Positions 13,151 to 25,853 are shown, counted from the first letter of the stretch. The stretch: 64,000 nucleotides of DNA from Trifolium pratense (GCF_020283565.1 NC_060059.1:49124572-49188571), one strand, 5' to 3'. Notes: generated by a model not told the origin, from the letters alone. Translations and numbers: made by a program.

Positions 13151-13402
13151 TCTATATATATAATTCCTAAATAGTTCTCCTAACCCTAATCCACTTAGAC
13201 CAATCAAATTGTTTCATTTAGCCACATCATCTATATTATTATTATTATTATTAGTTATTATTATAATTATTATTGTCATCTCTATACTTTTCATATTCTA
13301 CATTTATATACTTATGCCTTTTTAATATACACTCACTCAAGCTTTTACTTAGCCTTTACTTTTTTTTGGTGAATATCATAATTTTTGCTTACTATATTAT
13401 AA
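13151..13402 (+). mobile_element. Helitron 5' segment, interrupted
   Basis: The segment starts with TCTATATATATAATTCC after a (TA)n run and continues with CTAAATAGTTCTCCTAACCC. The same 5' end begins again at 13403. The minus-strand Helitron at 32001-32743 shares both the start and later words (CATCTCTATAC, ATACACTCACTCAA). It appears to be the 5' part of a copy into which the next one inserted between A and T. Confidence 0.55.
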
Positions 13403-14623
13403 TCTATATATATAATTCCTAAATAGTTCTCCTAACCCTAATCCACTTAGACCAATCAAATTGTTTCATTTAACTTTGTAACTTTGTAACTCTCGGTAAT
13501 ATATTTTTCATCTCTTAAGTCACAATTCAATTTTCATCCCTTGGACTCTTCTACCAATATTTTAATATATAGCTTACAACTGTTTTAATTTGTATCCTAT
13601 TCATATTTTTCTAACTAACCATTACGAATGTTATAAACAAATATTTTCATCCCCTGGTGCTCAATCATGTGCTTAATAAGATTACCATTTATTTTTCCGG
13701 TTGAATGTGAGAATAGATTTTTTCATATCTTATAATGTGCAATTTCTCTTTCCATTATCTTGCCTCTTCATCTTTTGTGCATCAGGTATAAATACTTATG
13801 TTATTTTCTAAAACCATGATTTGTTGTAGTTATTTTATTTTTTGCAAAAATTAACTTTTTGCATAACAAATAAAATTAAGAGAATTTGACATTTTTTGTT
13901 TCTTGCAGATCATACATTCAACTTTTGTGTTGCACATCATTTATAGGTTTAGTTAATTGTTACTGTATATGTGTATTTATATTCTATTATGATACAAATT
14001 AAATAATATATACTTTATTTTTAATTGAATTATGTAATAGTTGTTTTACTTTCCTTTACTTTTTTATTTATTCATTTTTTTTATTGATATACTTATTTTT
14101 ATAGTTTTTGATTTTAGGCTTTGGGTCATCATCTCTTACTCAAACGAACTGAACTGTGAGGTTGATGCTCTTCACATATGTCCCTTTGGAATATTTTTAA
14201 AAGGTATGTACCCTTTAATTTTATTTGTTTTATTTGAGTTTTTCTAATTCTGTCACTATTTATATGCCAATTGTGTGACTTAGATTTTGTCACATATCTT
14301 TTCATCCAATCCTTTGTGTGTTTTGAAATAGATTTATATGTTGTGCGGAGATATATCATATTACTCCTGTATATATAAATTTTAGATAGTCATTCTGTTA
14401 CTCATGTAAAGTAAACCATAATCCTTAAACCAATAATATTTCTTCATTTAACCACTCACTTACAATGCCACACCACTTCTCCTTAGAAAATAAATCTTTT
14501 GAATTTCGGATTCTCTATTTTATTATTATTATTATTTTGATAATATGTAATGTTTTAGTTTTATGCAATTGTAAAATAAAAATAATTGCATCACACCCGT
14601 GCATCGCACGGGTAAGGGTCTAG
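13403..14623 (+). mobile_element. non-autonomous Helitron
   Basis: The 5' end TC (TCTATATATATAATTCC) follows an A. The 3' end has the hairpin ACCCGTGC-ATC-GCACGGGT (14595-14613), ten bases before the terminal CTAG (14620-14623), which is followed by T. A 5' TC, a subterminal hairpin, a terminal CTRR and insertion between A and T are the Helitron rules. It has no helicase or replication-initiator domain. Open frames inside (14041-14247, 14129-14359) are not recognisable. Confidence 0.8.
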
Positions 14624-14804
14624 TATATATATATATATGATATCTTTGTGTTTTTATGACTTATATTTTTATATGCAATATAATTTTCAAATTTAATTTA
14701 TATATATCAAAATAATTTTTGTAGTCCACTCAAACTATTTTTCTAGTTTCACCACTACTTAAAGAAACCAAAACTCTTACTATTAGATTTTTTTTCTTTT
14801 TTTG

Positions 14805-14935
14805 ACTTTCACCATCAGTTTAATCAGTTTCGGAGATCAATTCTGACATTAAGTGATTCCAATCCTCTTTAGATCGCAATTGCGGGGATCGAACCGTGAT
14901 CCCGTCTCTCTTACCATTGAATTAGTTCATGGTTT
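14805..14935 (-). mobile_element. tRNA-derived SINE, family 2
   Basis: On the minus strand a box-B-like GGTTCGATCCCC is present. A second copy of the same sequence lies at 28388-28520 with the same layout, including the TTTCACCA.CAGTTTAATC wording on the plus strand. Confidence 0.5.
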
Positions 14936-16560
14936 ATATATTGTTGATACATCCAACCAATTGATTCACTTGCCAAAATGATTCATTCATTCATTGCAAT
15001 TGATGTACATTAGATGACACGTATATGCTTCTCAATATTCCTCAAATATATAAATGGCAGGTAGGTACAATGTAACGATGGAAAATGTGACAAAGAAAAC
15101 GTACGCATACCAACTACTACACTACATGACTGCGGCAAACCGCAATGGACTCAAATTCTTTTGTTGTTTTTTCAAAAAGAAGAAAGTATTCTATCTTTGT
15201 CTTTCACGAAGTGCTCACTAAACTCCAAAAACTCAAACGGCCTAACAAAAACAGAAAAGTATGTATGTTCTCGTTGCACCAAGTTTACGTTTGGTTGAAG
15301 AGACAAAATTGATGGACATTTTTGAATGTTTCTAAGTAAAACTAATTTTGTCTCTAAAATTAGTTCTAAATATAAAACTTAAAGTTCTTGTCTTTTAGCG
15401 TTGATTGTTAGTTTTAACAAAATGATGATATTATAAGTTTAGTCTTATTTAATTTTTATTATGTTTTTGTTATTGGAAAATTATCTTGCACCCAATTTTT
15501 ACGGGTATGTTTAGAACATTATCAAAAATTTTCTCCATAAAAAACAAGCTCAAAATTTGATTTATTATTGATCATTATTTTTGGTACTTTCATCTTGAAC
15601 TTTTATTGATTCAAAAAAATCATATTTAATTCATCTCATGTTAAAACATTTGAAAAGTTTTAATATGTTAAAACTTTATATGATATTTTGAACATGCCTT
15701 CAAAAAATTATCCAAAATTTTAAGAGTTTAATTATAATTAAACAAATTTAATTTTCGTAGGGACTAAAATCATGTGTAAGAACAAATTTGTAAAGATATA
15801 AAAGTAAAAATCAAATAATGAAAAAACTTAAAAAATTCGAAATAAAAACATATTTAACCCTTCATTTTTCCTCTTCATTAACAATTTAATGTTAAATTAA
15901 TTTAGTTTAAAAATGTAACCAAATATATAGTCATTCAACTCATTTTAACAATTTTTTTCCCAACATTTTGGCCTCTTAAAAAAATAAATAATTTTTTTTC
16001 CACGTAAATTAGTGACCAAAAGTTTTACCAAAGTGTAGAAGTGAGGTATTAGAAATTCAAACTTCGACCCTGCATATATAATGTAATGTTTTTATCAACT
16101 TAGTTAAGCTCACAAAGACAGTTTAACAATTTATTTAAAATCGTCTTTTAATTAATTCAAACTCTATTGTTAAAAAAAATAATTTAATTCAAACTCCACT
16201 GAAATAATTCTTCATCATGCATTGTTTAGTTTCTAACGGAATTTCAAATGTCTTTTCTTCCGGACCATGTGGCAAAGACATAAAAAAAAAACAGACAAAC
16301 CAAAATATGAAAATTTTTAATTTAAAAAAAAAAAACGATATTCATTCATTCCAATTTTCTATTATTGTATTATATGTCTTTTCAATAAAATGAAACAGAA
16401 TCCTGTAGTTCATGCTTCATGGGGAGGATCTTGTCTTGTCCCCACCATACAGACGACAAAGGATGAGAAATCCAATTGCCAAACGCAATCAACAACTGCA
16501 AAGCCAACAGTATGTATAATATAACATAACATCCACGTTTTTGTCTTTGTAAAAGACACA
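14936..16560. other. intergenic DNA upstream of the PSI1-like gene
   Basis: No gene is supported. A degraded SINE of family 1 lies at about 16030-16125 (words AAACTTCGACCCTGCATAT and AACTTAGTTAAGCTCAC). Positions 15290-15870 resemble the edges of the foldback element described at 48386-48922, but the pairing is weak. Confidence 0.4.
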
Positions 16561-17173
16561 AAGACTCACTTTCCTACCTCGTTTTGACCGATTTTTTGTA
16601 CAGTTCAGTACTCCTCTTATTCTCTTCCCACCTCCACGTGTGTTTCATTCACCTTAAAATCTTCTCTTTTCTCTTCCAAAAAAAACCTCTTTTTCTTCTC
16701 CTTCACCTCAATGTCTCTTCACCTCTCTTAAAGGGTATGTCTCTAATCTCTCTCTCCTTCTCTTGTTTAGTGAGAAACAATGAAGAAATTGAATTTTGAA
16801 AATTGGTTTAAAGGGTTTAACCTCCTTAATGATCCATGTTGCTTCAAAATACCATTTTTCTTCAAAGTTAAAGTCTTTGATGTTGTGAATTTTATTAAAA
16901 TCACACCAATGAAATACTTGATGTGTGAAGCAAAAGAACGACAACCTGTTGCGTGCTGCGCAACAGACAGCATGTACCCAGGATTTTTTATGACTTTCGT
17001 AACTGTGATTTTAAGGCATACTCAACATTTCATTTTTCATAATGTTTCAATAATATGATCCACTGTTTTAATACCCTGTTGTTGAATTTTGTGTTTTTAA
17101 GTTTCTAATTTGTGTTTTTTATGTTTTTAATAATCAGATTAACTTGTCTATTGGATTAATTCTTCATATATCA

Positions 17174-18793
17174 ATGAAGGGTGAAACAGTAAATGTGACA
17201 TGGCTTGGTGGTTTTTGGCCAGTTCCACGCAAGATTGGTTCAGAAGACAAAGATGGAATTGGAATTATGGCATTTGAAGTTGCAGGGTTGATGTCAAAGG
17301 TTGTTAATTTTTGGCATTCTTTGAGTGATAATGAAGTAATGAATCTAAGAGAATGGATAGTAAATTCAGTTGGTGTTAAAATGCTTGTTTCTGATGATGA
17401 ATATTTCTTAATGGAACTTACATGGAATGAGATTCTTCATAATTTTCAATCTATATCACAATCTGTTGCAAGGTTAGGTAAAAGGTGTAAGGATCCAATA
17501 TATCATAGTTATGAAAGTTTTGTTCATAACCCATCTCAAAATTATGTTCAATGGTCAGGTTGGGAATATAGATTGAAAAAGATGGAGAAAAAAGTGAAGA
17601 AAATGGAAAGATTTGTTACTTCTATGTCACTTTTGTCTCAAGAGCTTGAGGTGTTAAAAGAGTGTGAACAAACTTTAAGGAGAATGAAGTTAAATCGCGA
17701 CATGGTTGATAAGGCAAAATTGGTCGAGTTTCAGAAGAAGGTTATGTGGCAAAGGCAACAAGTGCAAAATGTAAGAGATTTGTCTCCTTGGAGTAGAAGT
17801 TATGATTATATTGTTAGGCTGTTAGCAAGATCATTGTGCACAATTCTTGAGAGAATCATATTTGTGTTTGGAAATAGTCATTTACCAATTGAAAACCAAC
17901 AAAATGATTCCTCAAGAACAATGAACTATACTAACAATAGTCTCGCGCGCAACAATTCTTTCCCGGCAGCTCTCAATGTCATGCAATCTTCGGTTCATCC
18001 TTCTGAGACGAATCTAAACGAATTTTTTTCGGGACCTATTGGAAGAAAGAACAAGAGCAAGAAAAAGAAGAAAGTGCAACAAGTGCTTCAATCACAAGAT
18101 TCATGTGAAAAGCTTCTTTCTTCAGAAGGAAAGCAATTGAAGTATATTGGATCCTTCAAAGGTTGCATATCAATTCAAAACGATTCCGATTACCATGTAG
18201 TACAGAGTTGTATTCCATCTAACGGTGGTTCTACGCGGAAAAACATCGATGTGAAAACAAAACCGGTAGTTAATAAATCATCTTTCTTCCATAGAAGTAG
18301 AGTTTATTTTAAACTATCTCTCAAGGAAAAGTTAAAGCCGGTTCCATCAACCCTCGGTGAAGCAGCTTTAGCTCTACATTATGCAAATGTGATTGTATTA
18401 ATAGAGAAGATCGTGTCATCACCTCGCGCGAACATGATCGATGTTCAAACGAGAGACAATCTTTACAATAGGCTACCAACGACTATAAGAACAGCTCTAA
18501 GGAGTAAGCTTAAATGGTATGCCAAAGGTAAGCTTGAAACAGAATGGAATGTGGTACTGACACAGATATTGGAGTGGTTAGCTCCACTTGCACACAATAT
18601 GGTTAAGTGGCATTGTGAGAGGAATTTTGAGAAGGAATATACTAGTTTGAAAGCAAATGTTTTACTTGTACAGACTCTTTACTTTGCAAATCAAGCAAAA
18701 ACTGAAGCTGCAATGGTTGAACTCCTTGTTGGTCTTCATTATGTATGCAGGATTGATAAAAAGCAGGTTCTAGATCGTTTAAGAAGGAATTAG
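17174..18793 (+). CDS. PSI1-like protein with DUF3475 and DUF668 domains
   Basis: The reading frame encodes 539 residues in one coding exon, starting at the first ATG (MKGETVNVTW). The frame is open a little further upstream but without another ATG. A leader intron is likely, with donor near 16735 (AAGG|GTATGT) and acceptor near 17137 (AATCAG). Residues of about 30-90 (GIMAFEVAGLMSKVVNFWHS, then SVGVKMLVSDDE) match DUF3475. KKVKKMERF and the WSRSYDYIVRLLARS region follow. The C-terminal third (TLGEAALALHYANVIVLIEK to about residue 490) matches DUF668. Arabidopsis relatives include PSK SIMULATOR 1, a growth regulator linked to phytosulfokine signalling. The exact orthologue is uncertain. A low-complexity linker (about 240-370) holds a Lys-rich stretch. 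I see no signal peptide or membrane segment. Confidence 0.85.
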   Translation: MKGETVNVTWLGGFWPVPRKIGSEDKDGIGIMAFEVAGLMSKVVNFWHSLSDNEVMNLREWIVNSVGVKMLVSDDEYFLMELTWNEILHNFQSISQSVARLGKRCKDPIYHSYESFVHNPSQNYVQWSGWEYRLKKMEKKVKKMERFVTSMSLLSQELEVLKECEQTLRRMKLNRDMVDKAKLVEFQKKVMWQRQQVQNVRDLSPWSRSYDYIVRLLARSLCTILERIIFVFGNSHLPIENQQNDSSRTMNYTNNSLARNNSFPAALNVMQSSVHPSETNLNEFFSGPIGRKNKSKKKKKVQQVLQSQDSCEKLLSSEGKQLKYIGSFKGCISIQNDSDYHVVQSCIPSNGGSTRKNIDVKTKPVVNKSSFFHRSRVYFKLSLKEKLKPVPSTLGEAALALHYANVIVLIEKIVSSPRANMIDVQTRDNLYNRLPTTIRTALRSKLKWYAKGKLETEWNVVLTQILEWLAPLAHNMVKWHCERNFEKEYTSLKANVLLVQTLYFANQAKTEAAMVELLVGLHYVCRIDKKQVLDRLRRN

Positions 18794-18860
18794 TTGTGTA
18801 ACAAATGTTTGTATATACTATGTTTCATATTGAAGGACTTTACAAGTAGAATAGTACAGA

Positions 18861-19041
18861 ACAAATAGTTGAATCACATAGTACAATCTATTTGTTCCAT
18901 CAACCCTCGGTGAAGGAGCTTTAGCTCTACATTATGCAAATGTGATTGTATTAATAGAGAAGATCGTGTCATCACCTCGCGCGAACATGATCGATGTTCA
19001 AACGAGAAACTCTAATTGTACTATGTGATTATACTATTTGT
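18861..19041. repeat. foldback carrying a 114-bp copy of the upstream coding region
   Basis: Positions 18894-19007 repeat 18341-18454 of the PSI1-like coding sequence with a single mismatch in 114 bases, in the same orientation. The copy is framed by inverted arms of 27 bases (18861-18887 and 19015-19041) that agree at 25 positions and share the perfect core ATTGTACTATGTGATT. It lies in the 3' flank, 68-214 bases past the stop codon. Confidence 0.9.
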
Positions 19042-19047
19042 CCTATA

Positions 19048-19105
19048 TGATACTTTTTTGTTTTGTATATTGATACTTTTTTGTTTTGTATATTGATACT
19101 TTTTT
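19048..19105. repeat. 23-bp tandem repeat, about 2.5 copies
   Basis: The unit TGATACTTTTTTGTTTTGTA plus TAT is repeated head to tail immediately after the foldback. Confidence 0.85.
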
Positions 19106-19236
19106 TAGTAAATCAAATGATTCCTATATGATATTGCCATTGTGCTAGAATTGAATATACCTAATGAGAAACTCTAATTTTCAAATCTTATTTTAATCTT
19201 AATCTTATCTTATCTATATCTATATCTATATCTATA

Positions 19237-20068
19237 TCTATATATATAATTCCTAGATAGTTGTCCAATTGTCTATCTAAACCCTAATCCACAAACCAAT
19301 AAAAACCTTTCATTTAGCCACATCATCCACTTACATCCATTTAATGTGTGGTACTAATTATAATTATTATTATTATTATTTTTATTATTATTATTATTGT
19401 TTTGAGTTATTTTTCATTTTAATTATTTTGTGTATTTATTGTTTTTTTCAAAATAGTTAATGTTTTTGCTAATAATCTTTTTTTCAATTTTTGTGTATAT
19501 AATGAGTTGGTCGATTGTCAGGACTATACTTTCTAATATTAGTAAAAAAAAATTAGATAAATTTTGTTTACAAATGGTTCGTATGCCCTGCATGATTTTT
19601 ATCATATTCGATTTTGAGTATGGGTTAAGTTGGTTTATCTTTGCTCCGATAAGTTTCAAATTAATATAAATGACAAATTCGATAATGAAGTAGTTTATCC
19701 AACTCAGAATCCTCCAATGAGATTTATAATATAAAAAAAAACTTATGTTTACATCAATTATTTTCCATTGTCAATTATATGTTATCGATCATTTCCAGAG
19801 TTATTTTAAAGAATGTATTAAAGATATTACTATCAATATTAACGAAGAAGATACTAAAGTAACTTCAAATGTGACGTATAAATAAGTTTTTTAAATATAT
19901 AAACACATATTTAACATCCATATCACATTTAGATAACTTATATTGTTACTATTATTTTGATAATAGCTATTGTTTCAATTTTAAATTTATTATTTATACA
20001 AATAATTTTTTGATGTTATAGTATACAATAACGCATATGACCCGTGCATCGCACGGGTAAGCGTCTGG
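19237..20068 (+). mobile_element. non-autonomous Helitron, second subfamily
   Basis: It starts TCTATATATATAATTCC after a run of ATCTAT units, which makes the exact 5' base slightly uncertain. It ends with the hairpin ACCCGTGC-ATC-GCACGGGT (20040-20058), then CTGG at 20065-20068, then T. The core (about 19500-19890) is closely similar to the minus-strand element at 32744-33430, including GGTCGATTGTCAGGACTA. Confidence 0.75.
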
Positions 20069-20917
20069 TCTTATAAAAACTAAGGAAAGCGCAACCATTA
20101 ACCCTAAAATTCAATTCCCTCCAACTAATATCCTCATTTAAATTTCAAATTTGCAGATTAAATGTTGATCTCTTATAAAAACTAAAACTAAGCAAATGGG
20201 GACCTAACTGAAATATCCCTCCAAAGGATAAAAGAGGGGCATGTTCCTCTTGTCCATGTTAGTCCTTATCAAGCATTTCAACTTTTAGCAGAACAGAAGT
20301 ACAGAGGAAGTTCCCACATATGCTTTGTGTACTACAAGCTTGCACTTAGAAGGCCAAACCTTAGTTGCTCCAACCATCAAGTTTGGTAGCATGTGATGTG
20401 ATAGTCCCATTTGTGCATGGGAAAATCTCATTTGGGTAGAATCCATTTAAGTTAGTCATAATGTTCCCAATTTGGCCACAAAAATCCTCTCGTCGATTAC
20501 CATAATGTTCCCAACCATGACCTTTAAAGAACACCAATAGAAACTTTATGAATAACCGACGATAAATTATGCGGCTGTTTGCAAATAATGAGAATAATGT
20601 GAGAAAAATTTATCACAAGGGTGTCAATTTATATAATTCATCGAGGCTTGTGATTGGTTGATGATATGTCACAGTTTGATTGCAACAATTTTTTTTAACT
20701 GTCGACAAGTTCGCAGTTTAAAATGCAAACTCAATAAGCAGGGTAGCTAGTAAACTGTCAGAGACTAAAATTGAAAGCTCTGGGGGCGTGTGAGAAGTTC
20801 AGGAGGTGCGAAAAATAAAAACTCTTAAATTGGAGTTTATAATTTGCAAGGAAGGCCCATAAGAATATGGTGGTTATCGATCTCTCTCCGGTGGAGTAAC
20901 CAACCGCTAAACCGACG
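20069..20917. other. intergenic region and KDTA promoter
   Basis: No gene is seen before the KDTA start. The last 150 bases are the probable promoter and 5' leader of KDTA. Confidence 0.5.
20854..20860. promoter_or_regulatory. site II-like GGCCCAT motif upstream of KDTA
   Basis: GGCCCAT lies 58 bases before the KDTA start codon. GGCCCA/TGGGCC (site II) motifs are TCP-factor targets common in promoters of housekeeping and mitochondrial-protein genes. Function here is inferred from motif and position only. Confidence 0.35.
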
Positions 20918-23900
20918 ATGATGAAGAACGGATTAGCGGCGTACAAGATATACAGAGCTCTAAGCTACGGCGTATCACCGTTAATCCGTCTTCACTTACG
21001 GTGGCGCAGATTCCGCGGCCTTGAACACCTCCAACGATGGCCAGAACGGCTAGGTCATCCCTCTCAACCTCGACAACCAGGTCCCCTCGTATGGTTCCAC
21101 GCCGTTTCATTAGGCGAAGGGATGATTGCAATTCCAGTAATCAAACACTGCATTCAGAAAATGCCTCATTTGAATATACTCTTGACCATAACCACTCTCT
21201 CTGCATTGTAATTCACTTCCCTGCTTCTTCATTGAAGATGAATATCCATCCTTTCATTTGAAATTTCGAGAATTATTCTCTGACATTAGTTTTTGGTCTA
21301 ATGCAGTGAAGTGCTAAGAAAACGGCTTCCAAGTGAAATCATTTTACAGGTACTTTGTTAGGGAATGCAATGCTTGCATGGATTAAGTAGTTTCTTCATC
21401 CACCTTCATATTTTCTCAAATGAAGTATATTAGCTTGGTCATTCTTATGATGGGTTCATACAGTTAAATGATTTTGTCAAATTTTAGCTGTGGTGAATCT
21501 GTGATTCATTCATATAAGTAAAACTTGTAACTTCAAAAGGTGTTATGCTTTTGTTTCATATGATTTTGTTTTGTGATATTAACTTTTACCAGCACAAATT
21601 AGCAATTAAGTAAGATTTAATACATTGTTTTGTTCTTCTGAAACTTGCAAATTTGCAGTTTTCACCAGTTGATACACCTGCTTCCATAAGTTCTTTCCTA
21701 CATTATTGGAAACCAAATGCTATTGTGCTGATGGAAAGTGAACTCTGGCCAAATCTTATCATGGATGCTTCAAAAAATGGTGTAAGTCATTTATTTCTTT
21801 CTTTTTTGTTTTGTGGACTACGTCTATGAAGCACTTACTTATGGGAGACAAAAATAGTTGAATGTTTATTCATGCCACTAGAATTGGAACTGATAAGTGA
21901 TAACCTACTGAATCAAATGATAGCTAAACACCAGTCATGAATCACGACTAGCTTTCTTCGTTAAAAGGAAAAATAGAAGACCAATTAATTTCCTGTTCAT
22001 TCATATGCTTAACTTGTCTATAACTTATTTTACTCTTGTAGATAACACTGGCACTGTTAAATGCTCGGATTTCTGAAAAATCCTTTAATATTTGGTCAGG
22101 ATCTGTGCTTCTTCCATTGATTTCATTGATGTTTTCCAAGTTTTCCTTGATTGTGCCATTGGTATGTGATCCTAGTTATTTAAATTCACAGCAATTCATG
22201 TTTTATTATGCTGTCATTGAACATTTTGATTGTCAGAGTACAGAGCAGGGTGTCCGGTTTCAGCTACTGCAAGCTCCTCCTTATATCATAAACTTTTCTG
22301 GTGATCTAAAGTATGGTATGTCATAAAGTTATTTATTCAAATCACTGAAATTGAATATATGTGTTCTTTTTCTCTCTTAATTGCTTTATTGAATTCTTAA
22401 GGAAAGCATGTTGCATAGTATACCATCATTTTGTTGCTAATATGATTACTATCATCGAACAATTTATTTTATTTTTCCGATTGTTGATTTTTTTCTCCTC
22501 AAAGTGACAAAATGGTATGTACTAATCTGGTCTTGTCACTTTCTTCATTCAGTAATAGGAGACATTGGAGTCGATGAAAGCAGCAGAAAAAGTATAGATA
22601 ATCTAAGACTACAGCTTTCTCACAAGCAGGTTTGGATGGCTTCTTCCATTCATAGGGGGGAAGAAGAAAGTTAGTGCATTCTTCGTCTATTCCTCCACCA
22701 TTATGCTGTAAATACATATTTGTTCTTCAGAGTCAGTTGAAATACCTGAACATTTTGATTAGCATAAGAAATGAGAGTGACATTCTTGGTTTGGGAAAAT
22801 TAACATAACATACGCAGTTACTTTGAAATCAGTTGCACTCGTTTTGTTATTAGTCATTATATCAACTTTTCTGTTTACTCTTAGGCCGGTAAAGATGTCA
22901 ACACATGTTTCTTACATATTCGCTATTTCCTCTGGACACGTTTGTATTTACTTCCTTTTTGCTTTCTCTGCAGTAATATTAGGAGTTCACACTGTCCTTA
23001 TGCAGCTGCAACCTAATATTGTTACTATTATTGTCCCTCGGCATCCACAGCATGGACGAGAGATTGTGAAAGTCAGTTTTTGATTCCATATTCTTTCCCT
23101 TCAAAACATGTCTGCTATTAGTTATAACCGTTTTTAAGTATTGTTCTGACTTCTGACCATCCAATACAGATGCTTCCATTTTATGCATTCTCAATCACTC
23201 TGAATATAATTCCAGCGTCATTTTCTTATACTATTACTGTTAAAAATATGACTTCACTATTGTCAGCTTATGCAATGAAAATTCCAAGGAATTATTATAT
23301 TTCTAATGATTATATGTTTGGATACACTCATAATCTGTACGATGCTCGTACAAAATCATTTGCATACAACAGAAATGATTCTCATACAAAATCACTGCCC
23401 TTTATAATGACCTATTCTTTTATCGCCTCTGAAAATAATTATGCTTTTGCTTTGTGTAGTGCAGAAATTGGAGAGAGAAGGACATAATGTTGTTTTGAGA
23501 TCACAACACGAGAGGTTTACGCCAGAAACAAATATTTATGTGGTAGACACTTTGGGTAAAAATTCTTCTTTCACTGACATGAAATTGAAATGGTCTCATA
23601 CCTAAAAATCAATATGTGATGTTGAACACATAGACCACGTGATTTCTTTAGCAGTTGCCATAACATCATCTTTATCACTTACTAGTCCTCTGTTTTAGTT
23701 GACAACAAATTACACTCGGTTTTACTTGAGGATAAATTGATGAAGTCTGCTGAACATAGTTTTATTAGAAAATTTGCAATGCCACGTTGAACTTTATGTA
23801 ATATGGTCCGGAAAATGGCAAATGCTATTGTTAATTTTATTATCAGGGATACCATGCATGACGTATACTGTCATCCAACTTGTTTAACAGGTGAATTAAG

Positions 23901-24439
23901 ACAGTTGTACACATTAACACCAATAGCAGTGATTGGGGGTTCGTTCGTCCCTGGTTTATCTGGCCATAATATCTCAGAAGCTGCAGCAGCTGGCTGTGCT
24001 ATTCTGACAGGTGCATGTTGTAACCTTTTTCTTAGTTCTTAAATCTAAAAGTATTTTATTTGCTGGAATTGACAATTGATTTCAGGTCACCATGTTGGCC
24101 ATTTCTCCCACATGGTACTGGAAATGCAACAATCCAATCCTCTGTCCGTACTTCAGGTGGTAAAGACTAAAGACATCTCATTTTCTAATTGAAATTGTTT
24201 TACCATGAAACAAATATTCTTAAACTGTGATCTTTGTCGCTTACTTCTAGGTTTCTGGAAGAGTGGAGCTTGAAAATTCTCTCATTGAGCTCTTCACAAA
24301 TACAACACTTCTTGAAACTCGTCGTAGAGCTGCAAAGGAAGCATTTTGTATGTTGTCCAGTGATATTGTTGCGAATATATGGAGTTTGCTAAATTTTCAT
24401 ATTTTTAGTAGATCGTTTACTGAGACGAAGCCTCATTAA
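20918..24439 (+). CDS. KDTA: Kdo transferase (KDTA/WaaA family), 11 exons
   Basis: Exons: 20918-21207, 21307-21349, 21659-21781, 22042-22161, 22237-22315, 22553-22669, 22974-23071, 23465-23555, 23891-24010, 24086-24156, 24251-24439. They join in frame to 446 residues, the size I recall for the Arabidopsis protein. The family transfers 3-deoxy-manno-octulosonate (Kdo) onto lipid A precursors. Plants keep it and place it in mitochondria. Visible motifs are WFHAVSLGEGM near residue 59, with the conserved Glu at 68 that is the family's catalytic base, ESELWPNLI, LLNARISEKS, TIIVPRHPQH and the C-terminal block GGSFVPGLSGHNISEAAAAG. Every intron has GT-AG borders. The last exon reads straight to TAA. 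An N-terminal basic region (residues 20-45) could act in targeting. Confidence in identity is high. Confidence 0.92.
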
Positions 24440-25853
24440 TATCACAGCAAAGAATATGAAGAGTGAAATTTCATAACTAGGGCATTTAACGTGAGATAAA
24501 ACTATACTCAAATTGCTACCATATTTCCCTGTAATAGTGGTCTGTTTTCTCAATAAATTGCTAGGAAAGACCAATTTAGCATAAGCAAATGTTTTTGTGT
24601 ACTTGCTTAAAGGTGCTGCGTCTATTTCAAGTTACTTTCTTACTCCTGAAGTTCTATTAGTATTTCATTTGCAAGCTTGAAGAGTGTAGATGCCAGATTT
24701 TCACTTTCATCCACGAGCATTGTGATAAGGATTTTGGGTATTATGGGGTGCCCAAATCCCTCGTTGAGTAGTATGAGATGAACAGTGGAGTATTTAAGTA
24801 CCACATTTTTTTCTTTTGATAGCTAGTTTTGAAGGGAAGGTTTCCCAAGTGTGTGAATATTTATCAACTGGTATCGGAGCTGGTTGTTGGCTCAAAAAGG
24901 GCTATTTATGGAAAGACTGTCTAGGAAGGTCATGCAAAGCAACTTAGACTGCAACCGGAAGTCGACTCTCGGGGAGGTGGGGGGAATGGTAGGGACTTGA
25001 GAATTATGAGATGTCCAAGTCCCATATCGAGTCGTATGAAATGCTCAGTAGAGTATTTAAGTGGGTTCTTACCCCCTTTATGGTTAGGTTCTCCAATTGT
25101 TTGCATACTTACCACATTGTTAATGTGAAGTATTTATTTATAATTAATTTTGTGCCGACAATGGTTAGTTTGTGCTTCAATAGGTCAAGTTTATGAGCTG
25201 AGCAACACTCACCTCCAACTTTGGCACTTAAGTGAGGATTTCTCAAAAAAGCCCTTATGGTGGTATGCAATGTTTTTCTATGTGGCTTTGAATTTTGTGA
25301 ACAAAGTACTAGAAAACTGAATGTGGCTGACTGGCTGCAACCTAGTTTGATTGAAACAATAAATCAAATTGAAGTATATCACAATCAATTTGTGCTGTAA
25401 CTGGACCTTTGGTGTATAGTCAAGTCAACTTTTGATTTATTAGATTATGGTCCTCAAAACAACTTATGACCCTGCTTTCTTTTTAATGTTCCAATACTTA
25501 TGATCCTGCATTCCACTGCTTCAAACCATTACTTAGTTGTATACTTGTGTTAATGCATCACCAGAAATTGTGTTGTATATCATATCTTTTAAAAATAGAT
25601 ACATGCATCATTATATATTCACGTACGTTTGAATTACACATGCTACACACACATAAAAACACACTCATACAAATTGATCTATAGAAGAAAAACAGGCAGG
25701 TAGCAGATATTGCATCTGGACAATCCAAAATGATATCATTTGGAATTATAACATGGTTGTCAAGAACTACTCTTGGACAGGAGTGCATGTAATCGACTAA
25801 GGAAAATGATGGATAAAGTTGTTCTCCTTAGGCTACTACAATAACTCTTATGC
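24440..25853. other. intergenic DNA with a direct repeat
   Basis: No gene is supported between KDTA and the SAUR gene. A segment at 24732-24800 recurs at 24993-25060 with moderate identity (shared words GAGTATTTAAGT and GAGTAGTATGAGATG/GAGTCGTATGAAATG). This may be debris of an LTR-type repeat. Confidence 0.45.

Noticed and set aside
17144..17173. An upstream start of the PSI1-like protein at TTG 17144
   Set aside because: Plant nuclear genes start at ATG. The first ATG in frame is 17174 and the domain begins after it.
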